In this document: positions 1-5,708 of the stretch, piece by piece
Layout: every line of letters begins with the position of its first letter
Position numbering within the stretch: the stretch's first letter is position 1
Assembly (NCBI GenBank): GCA_040377825.1
Contig: JBEINZ010000092.1
Location: 1 to 10,769 of the forward strand
Length of the DNA: 10,769 nt
DNA from: JBEINZ01 sp040377825
GTDB lineage: Bacteria > Pseudomonadota > Alphaproteobacteria > Rhizobiales > Ancalomicrobiaceae
Direction: 5' to 3'
Notes under the pieces: generated by a model
Told to the model about the DNA's origin: nothing
The model's database searches: none
What the model saw: only the letters and a program-made list of their open reading frames with translations
Program-made: the position numbers and the translations under genes

Positions 1-111
1 CCAACCATCTACGGCTAAAGCAAAGCCAACTATGTAACCATTCTTTGTCGGCCATCCAGGGCCGCTCGTTTTCATTCCTGGGTCGCATGTTTCTAAGTCA
101 ATTGCAATTGC
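1..111 (-). other. Segment resembling 3'-5' exonuclease domain of family A (phage-type) DNA polymerase
   Basis: Read on the minus strand in the same frame as the ABC ATPase, these codons give IAIDLETCDPGMKTSGPGW followed by a GYIVGFALA segment. The DxE pair in IDLET matches exonuclease motif I of DnaQ-like / PolA-type proofreading domains. The combination of DxET, a GPGW turn and GYIVG.A.A is what I recall from phage family A polymerases. GC is about 50% over the first 100 bases, lower than most of the window. No start codon of its own is visible, because it follows directly on the ABC sequence at the repeated CAATTGCAATTG (99-110). It may be foreign DNA joined in assembly, or a real recombination product. 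The assignment is from motif memory only. Confidence 0.55.
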
Positions 112-381
112 ATCGGCGGAGGACCGGATCGTGACTTCACGGCCGTTAATCAGGATCGTCCCGTGATCGGCATGGTAGAAACCGTAGAGGATCGACATCA
201 GCGTCGACTTACCGGCGCCATTCTCGCCAACAATGCCGTGAATTGTCCCTTTTTTGATGGCAAGATGAATATCGCGGTTGGCGTGGACGGCGCCGAAACG
301 CTTGTCGATGCCGACGAGTTCGATCGCCGGCGGCGTCTGCGTCGCGTCGCGAATCGGGGCTGGCGTCAGGGTTTCCAACAT
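1..381 (-). CDS. ABC transporter ATP-binding protein, N-terminal part, chimeric after residue ~91
   Basis: This frame reads from ATG at 381 to the left window edge (127 codons, no stop). Residues 1-91 are the start of a nucleoside/sugar-type ABC importer ATPase. They include an ELVGIDKRFGAVHAN beta-strand region, a Walker A motif GENGAGKST at residues 52-60, and the LYGFYHADHGTILINGREV segment typical of the ATPase partner of BMP-family binding proteins. It would hydrolyse ATP at the inner membrane to drive uptake of the ligand bound by the BMP protein encoded upstream in the same operon. The gene starts 43 bases after the hydrolase gene ends, with only a weak GGAA ribosome site. From about residue 92 the expected Q-loop sequence is missing. 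The frame instead continues into a DNA-polymerase-like exonuclease segment, so the ABC gene is either broken here or wrongly assembled. The ATPase identity of residues 1-91 is secure; the right-hand continuation is not. Confidence 0.85.
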   Translation of the reverse strand, partial: MLETLTPAPIRDATQTPPAIELVGIDKRFGAVHANRDIHLAIKKGTIHGIVGENGAGKSTLMSILYGFYHADHGTILINGREVTIRSSADAIAIDLETCDPGMKTSGPGWPTKNGYIVGFALAVDGW

Positions 382-424
382 GGCGTGTTCGTTCCAAGTG
401 GCGAATCCCGCTAGGGGACGCGGT

Positions 425-1162
425 TCAGATGTCGATCGTCAAGCCGTCCTCGGCCAACTCGTGGGCGATGGATTGCGGATTAAGAAGGATGTCGTCGCTC
501 ATGTGAGTGAGCACGACGCGGCGGGCCCCGATCTCTGGCAGTCTCTGTGCCAAGGTGGCATAGTCGAGATGCACGGCGATCTTGCGATCGCGCATGTAGC
601 ACTCGCTGACGAAGAGATCAGAGCCTTGGCCGAGCGGGATGATATCCTCGGTCCAAGTCGTGTCGCCGGTAAAGGCGAAGACCTTGCCCTCTGCCTCGAT
701 GCGATAGCCGTTGCAAATGCCGACCTTCGGATCATGCCGCATCGCATAGGCCGACACGCGGGCGCCGGGCAGCTCGACGGTTTCGCCCGGGGCGATCTCC
801 TCGAAGCGCATCTCGAATGCCCGTGGCGCATCGGCAAGACCGGGGTAAAGCGCCTCCATCATCGCGCGCCACGACGCTTCGATCCCAGGCGGACCAGCGA
901 GCAAAAGCGGCGCGGCGCGGCCGGTACGATAGAGCGCTTCGAGATAGAGATAGGGCACGCCCGCGAAGTGATCGCCATGGAAATGGGTAATCAAGATCGT
1001 CGTGACGGCATTCATGTCGAGCCCGGCACGCGACACGCCGTGGGCGGCCGTCGCGCCGCAATCGACCAGCATGTTCAGTTCGTCGGCGGTCACATGGAGG
1101 CAGGTGTGGTAACGACCACCCGTGCCGAATGCGTCACCGCTGCCGATGAAACGGACTCTCAT
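425..1162 (-). CDS. MBL-fold metallo-hydrolase (RNase Z / arylsulfatase-like)
   Basis: This is a 245-residue metallo-beta-lactamase-fold hydrolase. The start chosen is ATG at 1162, which has a GAGGAG ribosome site about 6 bases upstream. A longer frame from 1237 would run through the intergenic hairpin and adds 25 residues that do not look like the family. The fold is clear: RVRFIGSGDAFGTGGR at the N-terminus, the zinc motif HFHGDH at residues 60-65, a histidine in MRHDP (143), the bridging aspartate in FTGDT (167) and a late histidine in LTHMS (220). These are the metal ligands expected for a di-zinc site. No signal peptide is seen, so it is probably cytoplasmic. It sits between the genes for the binding protein and the ATPase of a nucleoside-type importer, so it may act on the imported compound or a derivative. 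The substrate cannot be read from the sequence. RNase Z-like nuclease activity is possible, but the protein is shorter than typical RNase Z. Confidence 0.9.
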   Translation of the reverse strand: MRVRFIGSGDAFGTGGRYHTCLHVTADELNMLVDCGATAAHGVSRAGLDMNAVTTILITHFHGDHFAGVPYLYLEALYRTGRAAPLLLAGPPGIEASWRAMMEALYPGLADAPRAFEMRFEEIAPGETVELPGARVSAYAMRHDPKVGICNGYRIEAEGKVFAFTGDTTWTEDIIPLGQGSDLFVSECYMRDRKIAVHLDYATLAQRLPEIGARRVVLTHMSDDILLNPQSIAHELAEDGLTIDI

Positions 1163-1191
1163 TCGGCGCTCCTCGGGCACTTGCCGAACGC

Positions 1192-1222
1192 GAACCGCGC
1201 CCCCACGAGGGGAGCGCGGTTC
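1192..1222 (-). terminator. Strong intergenic hairpin, likely attenuator or mRNA stabiliser
   Basis: The arms GAACCGCGC (1192-1200) and GCGCGGTTC (1214-1222) are exact inverted repeats. The stem can continue with CCCC (1201-1204) against GGGG (1209-1212), with one bulged A and an ACGA loop. It lies just after the stop of the binding-protein gene and before the ribosome site of the hydrolase gene. No T-run follows on the minus strand, so it is not a textbook intrinsic terminator. By analogy with other binding-protein operons, it could partly stop transcription or protect the 3' end of the binding-protein message, giving more binding protein than downstream products. The hairpin is seen; the role is inferred. 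Confidence 0.6.
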
Positions 1223-1241
1223 AATTCCGAACAGCAATCGA

Positions 1242-2237
1242 TTACGATGGGCACTTCTGGTCCGACATGTAGTCGTGGATCTTGATCTTGCCGGCGATGA
1301 TATCGGCGACCGCCTTATCGGCGGCTTCCTTCATTGCCGGCGTGATCAGCTTTTCATTGTAGGAATCGAGCGCCCAGCCGATGCCGCCTTCGGCAAGACC
1401 GAGCACCTTGACGCCATTGGTCCACTTGCCGTCGTTGGCATCCTTGAAGGCATCGTAGATCGCCACGTCGACGCGCTTCAGCATCGAGGTGAGGATCTTG
1501 CCGGGATGCAGGTAGTTCTGGTTGGCATCAACGCCGATGCCGAACTTTCCAGCGTCGGCCGCGGCCTGCAGAACGCCGAGGCCCGAGCCGCCGGCCGCCG
1601 CATAAACAACGTCCGCGCCGCGATCCATCTGCGACTTGGCGAGCTCGCCGCCCTTCACCGGATCGGTCCAGGCCGCGCCGGTCGTGCCGATCATGTTCTG
1701 GAACACTTCAGCCTTCGCATTCGCCGCCTTCGCGCCCTGCACGTATCCGCAAGCGAAGCGACGGATCAGCGGAATATCCATGCCGCCGACAAAACCGACC
1801 TTGCCGGTCTTCGAGGCCATGCCGGCCAACATGCCGACGAGGTAGGACCCTTCCTGCTCCTTGAACACGATGGAGCGGACGTTCGGCAGATCGACGACCA
1901 TGTCGACAATCGCGAACTTCAGATTCGGAAATTCCTTCGCGACCTTCTCGATGGCGGCGGCATTACCGAAGCCGAGCGCGACGATCGGCGAGTTGCCGCG
2001 GCGGGCGAAGTTGCGAAGACCCTGCTCGCGTTGCGCGTCGTTCTGGATCTCGAACTCGCGATACTCGACCTTCGTTTCCTTCAGGAAGCGTTCGGCACCA
2101 AGGTAACCCGCTTCGTTGAACGACTTGTCGAACTTGCCACCCAAATCAAAGAGGATGGCCGGCTGCGCCTTCTGCGCCGCGACGGGCGTCGCGAGAAGAG
2201 CCGCGGCGGCAAAAGCCCCCAAGAGAACCTTATTCAT
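1242..2237 (-). CDS. BMP-family (PnrA/TmpC-like) ABC transporter substrate-binding protein
   Basis: This 331-residue exported binding protein captures a ligand in the periplasm and hands it to an ABC permease; family members bind nucleosides or purines. A signal peptide covers about residues 1-21 (KVLLGAFAAAALLATPVAA, then QK). There is no lipobox cysteine, so it is likely soluble in the periplasm. Family marks include DLGGKFDKSFNEAG at 31-44, where the DKSFNE stretch lines the ligand pocket in PnrA relatives. Others are EGSYLVGMLAGMASK around 129-143, GKVGFVGGMDIP at 145-156 and GVDANQ at 235-240. The ATG at 2237 has an AAGGAG ribosome site about 7 bases upstream. It is the first gene of a leftward operon with the MBL hydrolase and the ABC ATPase; permeases would be expected further on but are outside the window. 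The exact ligand is not determined. Confidence 0.95.
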   Translation of the reverse strand: MNKVLLGAFAAAALLATPVAAQKAQPAILFDLGGKFDKSFNEAGYLGAERFLKETKVEYREFEIQNDAQREQGLRNFARRGNSPIVALGFGNAAAIEKVAKEFPNLKFAIVDMVVDLPNVRSIVFKEQEGSYLVGMLAGMASKTGKVGFVGGMDIPLIRRFACGYVQGAKAANAKAEVFQNMIGTTGAAWTDPVKGGELAKSQMDRGADVVYAAAGGSGLGVLQAAADAGKFGIGVDANQNYLHPGKILTSMLKRVDVAIYDAFKDANDGKWTNGVKVLGLAEGGIGWALDSYNEKLITPAMKEAADKAVADIIAGKIKIHDYMSDQKCPS

Positions 2238-2696
2238 TATTCATCTCCTTCGAAGCCACTACATCGTTTACGCGATGCCTTCTCGGCTCTCGCCCTTGCG
2301 CGGGAGAGATTGGCACAGGCGGAGCGGTTTTGCACAGTCCAAACGCGCATGGATTGTGCCTATTCGAGCGTCTTTCGACTTGTTTCCTGACGAAATGAGT
2401 TCTTTTGCCAAAACACATGCGTCTTGATGATTGTTGCACCTTTGCCACCTAAGCTATTCTTCAACGGCGAAGGCGTAGACAGGTCGCCCGCGAGTCTGCA
2501 CAATATAATTGCATGCAAACTGAAATGCCGAATATTCCTCTGTGGTTAGCTCATGTCAGGGCGACCGCGGAACGCCGAGTCATGCCTCGGAACGACGTTC
2601 GGCGACAAGGGAGGCGCGGCGTGTTGTCGATCGCCGGAATTGGAACTGAGAACAGGTGACTTACAGGAACCAAACACCCACCGAAGGAGGCCCTTC
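2238..2696. promoter_or_regulatory. Divergent intergenic region between the transporter operon and the DUF1194 genes
   Basis: This 459-base gap separates two divergently read genes and must hold both promoters, but I cannot assign -35/-10 boxes with confidence. Visible elements are the AAGGAG site serving the binding-protein gene and the AAGGAGG site (2684-2690) serving the GTG at 2697. There is also a 10-base palindrome TTGCATGCAA at 2509-2518 in a locally AT-rich patch. In the leftward leader a weak stem pairs CTCTC (2287-2291) with GAGAG (2304-2308). Reading frames here lack family-like content. Confidence 0.5.
2509..2518. promoter_or_regulatory. 10-base perfect palindrome, candidate operator
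   Basis: TTGCATGCAA is its own reverse complement and lies next to the AT-rich stretch CAATATAATT in the divergent gap, about 180 bases before the GTG of the first DUF1194 gene. It could be a dimeric regulator site. A perfect 10-base palindrome can also occur by chance, and no second copy was noticed. Confidence 0.25.
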
Positions 2697-3506
2697 GTGT
2701 CCGGTTATGTCCAATGTGCCCGCTCAGCCCTTGTCGGGGCCGCATTTTTAATCGCCTCCGCCGCCCAAATAGGCGCGCGTGCCGACAGTGTCGGCAAAAG
2801 TAATGCCGTGCCAAATGATGTCGATTTGGCTCTGGTTCTAGCGGTCGATGCCTCCCAAAGCATGGATGACGATGAGCAAGCCGTTCAGCGTTCCGGTTAC
2901 GTGGAAGCCATCGCCTCCAAGGAAGTTGCCGCGGCGATTCAATACGGACAACGCGGTCGTATCGCCGTAACGTACTTCGAGTGGGGCAGCATGGGTCGGC
3001 AGATCGTCGTGGCGCCTTGGGCGATCATCGACGGTCCGGAAGCGGCGAAAGCCTTCACGCGGCAAATAGCCATGGCGCCTCGCAACAATCTGCAGCGAAC
3101 CTCCATCAGCGATGCCCTTGCATTCGCCGGGACGTTGCTGACTCAAAGCGGGGTTCAGGCGACGCGCCGCGTCGTCGATATCTCGGGTGACGGCCGGAAC
3201 AATCAGGGCCCGCTCGTAACGACTGCCCGCGACGCCTTGGCTCAACAGGGCGTCACGATCAACGGGTTGCCGATCATCATGAAGGGCGAAGAGACGGGCT
3301 GGTCGGCTGTCAATCTCGACCTTTACTACGAGGATTGCGTGATTGTCGGCGAGGGGTCGTTCATGATTCCCGTCAATGGCATTGCGAACTTCGGCATGGC
3401 TTTGAAGATGAAGCTGGTGATGGAAATCGCCGGGCTCGTTCCGAAGGGCGCGCGCGTGCTCCCGGCGGCCGCACGTCCGCTTCAAACCTGTAGTTTCTCG
3501 GATTGA
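2697..3506 (+). CDS. Exported DUF1194 / von Willebrand factor A-domain protein, copy 1
   Basis: This is a 269-residue exported protein starting at GTG 2697, chosen because a perfect AAGGAGG lies 6 bases upstream and the product then opens with a clean signal peptide. That peptide is about residues 1-29 (ALVGAAFLIASAAQIGARA, then DS). A frame from 2553 would bury this signal behind 48 unlikely residues. The mature protein is a DUF1194-type vWA domain. It has the metal-site motif DASQS at 51-55 after the strand DLALVLAV, a RTSISDAL segment supplying the MIDAS threonine, and VDISGDGRNNQG supplying the late aspartate. The mature part has only two cysteines, in YYEDC and near the end in LQTCSF, suggesting one disulfide. 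It probably binds a divalent cation and a protein partner in the periplasm; the cellular role is unknown. The gene is followed by a paralogue in the same direction. Confidence 0.9.
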   Translation: MSGYVQCARSALVGAAFLIASAAQIGARADSVGKSNAVPNDVDLALVLAVDASQSMDDDEQAVQRSGYVEAIASKEVAAAIQYGQRGRIAVTYFEWGSMGRQIVVAPWAIIDGPEAAKAFTRQIAMAPRNNLQRTSISDALAFAGTLLTQSGVQATRRVVDISGDGRNNQGPLVTTARDALAQQGVTINGLPIIMKGEETGWSAVNLDLYYEDCVIVGEGSFMIPVNGIANFGMALKMKLVMEIAGLVPKGARVLPAAARPLQTCSFSD

Positions 3507-3711
3507 TCACGGTCACGCGAGGGGGAGAACGACGGCTTTTGCAATCTGCCGTTCCGTGAGAGTGTTTTGCCTGAGGCGCTCGACCTCTTGGCGAGGTTGG
3601 GTGCCGCGCTGAAGGTCTCGCGGCCAACCCCGCCGCGTCGGCGTTTTCGACTGCGAACCGGAGGTCGCGCTATCTCGGGAGGTGACTTTGCGGTTTTGCG
3701 AAATCGGGACC
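3507..3711. other. Gap between the two DUF1194 genes
   Basis: This 205-base spacer shows no convincing gene. A weak inverted pair, ACGGC and GCCGT with an 11-base loop, lies shortly after the first stop but is too short to call a terminator. The segment GGGAGGTGA at 3677-3685 is the strongest ribosome-site-like sequence ahead of the second gene. Confidence 0.4.
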
Positions 3712-4518
3712 ATGGCACGTGTGATCGCGGTCATCGCCGGGCTCGCTATAGGGCTATCGGCGCGACCACCCTCGGCTCATGCGGCCGACGTGACCGTCGA
3801 TGTCGAACTCGTTCTTGCGGTCGATGTGTCTTTTTCGATGGACGAGGAAGAACAACGCTTACAGCGCCAGGGCTATGCCGAGGCCATTACGGCGCCGGAA
3901 ATCATTGCCGCCATCCTGCAAGGTCCCAACCGGCGCATTGCCGTCGCCTATATCGAATGGGCGGGCGCCTTCGACCAACGCCTTCTGGTCGATTGGCGGC
4001 TGATCGATGGCCGAGACACCGCGCGCGCCTTCGCCGATGAGTTGCTAGCGCGGCCTTATCGTCGGGTCCAGCGCACCTCGATCTCCGGTGGAATCCTGTT
4101 CGCCGCCCCGATGTTCGACGCCAACACCTACGACGGCGTTCGGCAAGTCATCGATGTCTCGGGCGACGGAGCCAACAATCAGGGCATCCCGGTCACCATC
4201 GCCCGCGACGACGTCTTGGCGAAGGGCATCGTCATCAACGGCTTGCCGATCGTGCTGAAACGGCCGACCGCCGGATTTCGCGATATCGAGAATCTCGACG
4301 AGTATTACGAGGAATGCGTCATCGGCGGCGAAGGTTCGTTCTCCGTGCCGATCCGTTCGCGCGAGGACTTTCGCAGCGCGACCCGCATGAAGCTCCTTAT
4401 GGAAATCGCCGGCATCGCGCCGAAGCCGCTCGTTGTTCCGGCCGCCGGCAGGGCCCCGGTCGACTGTCTGATCGGCGAAAAGCTGTGGCAGCAACGCCAG
4501 GACTGGATGCGCAACTGA
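3712..4518 (+). CDS. Exported DUF1194 / von Willebrand factor A-domain protein, copy 2
   Basis: This 268-residue paralogue of the preceding gene matches it along nearly its whole length. From ATG 3712 it has a signal peptide of about 24 residues (VIAVIAGLAIGL, ending SAHA, then AD), the MIDAS motif DVSFS at 38-42, RTSISGGI, and VIDVSGDGANNQG. The tail contains EYYEEC, EGSFSVP and RMKLLMEIAGIAP, equivalent to YYEDC, EGSFMIP and KMKLVMEIAGLVP in copy 1. As in copy 1, the mature chain has exactly two cysteines (EEC and VDC). The start is uncertain. ATG 3712 has only a poorly spaced GGGA, while an in-frame TTG at 3688 sits 5 bases after GGAGG, and a GTG at 3682 overlaps that site. A C-terminal extension (LIGEKLWQQRQDWMRN) is absent from copy 1. 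Function unknown; likely periplasmic. Confidence 0.9.
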   Translation: MARVIAVIAGLAIGLSARPPSAHAADVTVDVELVLAVDVSFSMDEEEQRLQRQGYAEAITAPEIIAAILQGPNRRIAVAYIEWAGAFDQRLLVDWRLIDGRDTARAFADELLARPYRRVQRTSISGGILFAAPMFDANTYDGVRQVIDVSGDGANNQGIPVTIARDDVLAKGIVINGLPIVLKRPTAGFRDIENLDEYYEECVIGGEGSFSVPIRSREDFRSATRMKLLMEIAGIAPKPLVVPAAGRAPVDCLIGEKLWQQRQDWMRN

Positions 4519-4531
4519 CGGCCAAGCCGTC
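4517..4531 (+). terminator. Short hairpin at the end of the second DUF1194 gene
   Basis: GACGGC (4517-4522) and GCCGTC (4526-4531) form a perfect 6-base stem with a CAA loop, overlapping the TGA stop. A second pair, GCCCG (4562-4566) and CGGGC (4576-4580), follows before glk. Neither has a T-run, so termination ahead of glk is only a possibility. Confidence 0.35.
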
Positions 4532-4618
4532 CGGATAGTCCTCCACGCGGAATGATGTCGCGCCCGACAAACGGACGGGCTATACGGCAGATGCGACGTA
4601 GTTTTCGCCGAGTGCCCG

Positions 4619-5644
4619 ATGCCAATGACCGCACATCCCGCCGCCTTCACGCCCGCGTTTCCCGTTCTCGTCGCCGATATCGGCGGCACCAACGCACGCT
4701 TCGCGCTGGTGAATTCCGCGACGTCGCCTTCGCTTATCTTCCCGATCATCGCGACCGCGCGCTTTGCCGATCCGATCGACGCCATCGAAAGCCTCGCGGC
4801 CGAGGCCAGCTGGGTCGCGCCACGCTCGGCGATCTTGGCGATTGCCGGACCGGTGACGGGCGATGAAGTGCCGTTGACAAATTGCCCGTGGACCGTTGCG
4901 CCGAAGCGGATGATCGCCCAGCTCGGGCTTGAGGATGTCGTTCTGGTCAACGATTTCGAGGCGCAGGCGCTTGCCCTGCCCTCACTCGGCGCCGAAGACG
5001 TTCTGAAAATCGGCGGCGGCGAAAGCTTGCACAATGCGCCGATGGCCGTGCTCGGACCCGGAACCGGCCTCGGCGTGGCGAGCATGATCCAGGCCGGCGG
5101 CGTGTGGTTCCCAGTCCCCGGCGAAGGCGGACATGTCAGCCTCGGGCCGGAAACGGCGCGGGATTTCGAGATCTGGCCGCACATCGAACCGCTCGACGGC
5201 CGCGTGACCGCCGAACACATATTGTCCGGCTCCGGCATCCTGCGCCTCGCGCGCGCGATCGCCGCGGCCGACCGGGTCGCCTGCCCCTATGCCTCACCGG
5301 AAGCCGTGACCGAGGGCGCGGAGGGGGGCGAGCCCTTGGCGGTGGAAACCCTTGAGACCTTCGCGCGGCTGCTTGGGCGGCTGGCGGGAGACATGGCGCT
5401 CGTGGCGCTCGCGCGCGGCGGGGTTTTCATTGCCGGTGGCGTCTCACTGAAGATCCAGCGCTTTTTGACCGACGGCGCCTTCAGGCGGGCGTTCGAGGAC
5501 AAGGCCCCGCATCGCGGGCTCGTCGCGGGCATTCCGACCTACCTCGTGACCCACCCTCGCCCCGCGCTGGTCGGCCTCGCGGGCTATGCCAGCGCGCCGC
5601 AACTTTTCGCGCTCGAACTCGACGGCCGACGCTGGCGGCGTTGA
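4619..5644 (+). CDS. glk: Glucokinase
   Basis: This 341-residue bacterial glucokinase (EC 2.7.1.2) of the hexokinase/ROK-like ASKHA fold phosphorylates cytoplasmic glucose with ATP to glucose 6-phosphate, feeding the Entner-Doudoroff or pentose phosphate route. The phosphate-1 motif ADIGGTNARFAL is at residues 19-30 and LAIAGPV is at 73-79. The catalytic aspartate is in NDFEAQALAL (112). The phosphate-2/adenosine region LGPGTGLGVA begins at 145, and the glucose-contacting GEGGHVSLGP at 168-177. Near the C-terminus VFIAGGVSLKI supplies the adenosine motif. Length is slightly above the usual 320-330, from an N-terminal tail; an ATG at 4625 is an equally likely start, and neither has a strong ribosome site. 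It lies 100 bases after the second DUF1194 gene in the same direction and converges on hrpB. Confidence 0.96.
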   Translation: MPMTAHPAAFTPAFPVLVADIGGTNARFALVNSATSPSLIFPIIATARFADPIDAIESLAAEASWVAPRSAILAIAGPVTGDEVPLTNCPWTVAPKRMIAQLGLEDVVLVNDFEAQALALPSLGAEDVLKIGGGESLHNAPMAVLGPGTGLGVASMIQAGGVWFPVPGEGGHVSLGPETARDFEIWPHIEPLDGRVTAEHILSGSGILRLARAIAAADRVACPYASPEAVTEGAEGGEPLAVETLETFARLLGRLAGDMALVALARGGVFIAGGVSLKIQRFLTDGAFRRAFEDKAPHRGLVAGIPTYLVTHPRPALVGLAGYASAPQLFALELDGRRWRR

Positions 5645-5663
5645 GCTCCAGTTTCTTGACCTT

Positions 5664-5708
5664 GAGCCCGTCCCGTTCGCATCGAAGCGATCCGAACGGG
5701 ACAGGCTC
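5664..5708. terminator. Long palindrome between convergent glk and hrpB, probable bidirectional terminator
   Basis: The left arm 5664-5679 (GAGCCCGTCCCGTTCG) pairs with 5693-5708 (CGAACGGGACAGGCTC) over 16 positions with one mismatch. Inside it ATCG (5681-5684) pairs with CGAT (5688-5691) around an AAG loop. The structure fills almost the whole gap between the two stop codons and overlaps the hrpB stop. Neither side has a long T-run. The size and symmetry fit a terminator used from both sides or a copy of a dispersed palindromic repeat. Confidence 0.7.

Noticed and set aside
1163..1237. Upstream extension of the MBL hydrolase
   Set aside because: The added 25 residues cross the intergenic hairpin and precede a well-placed GAGGAG ribosome site at the inner ATG.
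278..1285. 335-codon plus-strand open frame
   Set aside because: It is antisense to the MBL hydrolase, and its translation has no family-like motif. High GC makes long antisense frames common here.
1122..2390. 422-codon plus-strand open frame
   Set aside because: It lies opposite the clear BMP binding-protein gene and has no recognisable domain; the minus-strand gene has signal peptide, motifs and ribosome site.
2553..2696. Upstream extension of the first DUF1194 gene
   Set aside because: It would place 48 non-family residues before an obvious signal peptide, while the GTG at 2697 has an ideal ribosome site.
4045..5238. 397-codon minus-strand open frame opposite DUF1194 copy 2 and glk
   Set aside because: It spans two solid plus-strand genes and shows low-complexity composition with no domain.
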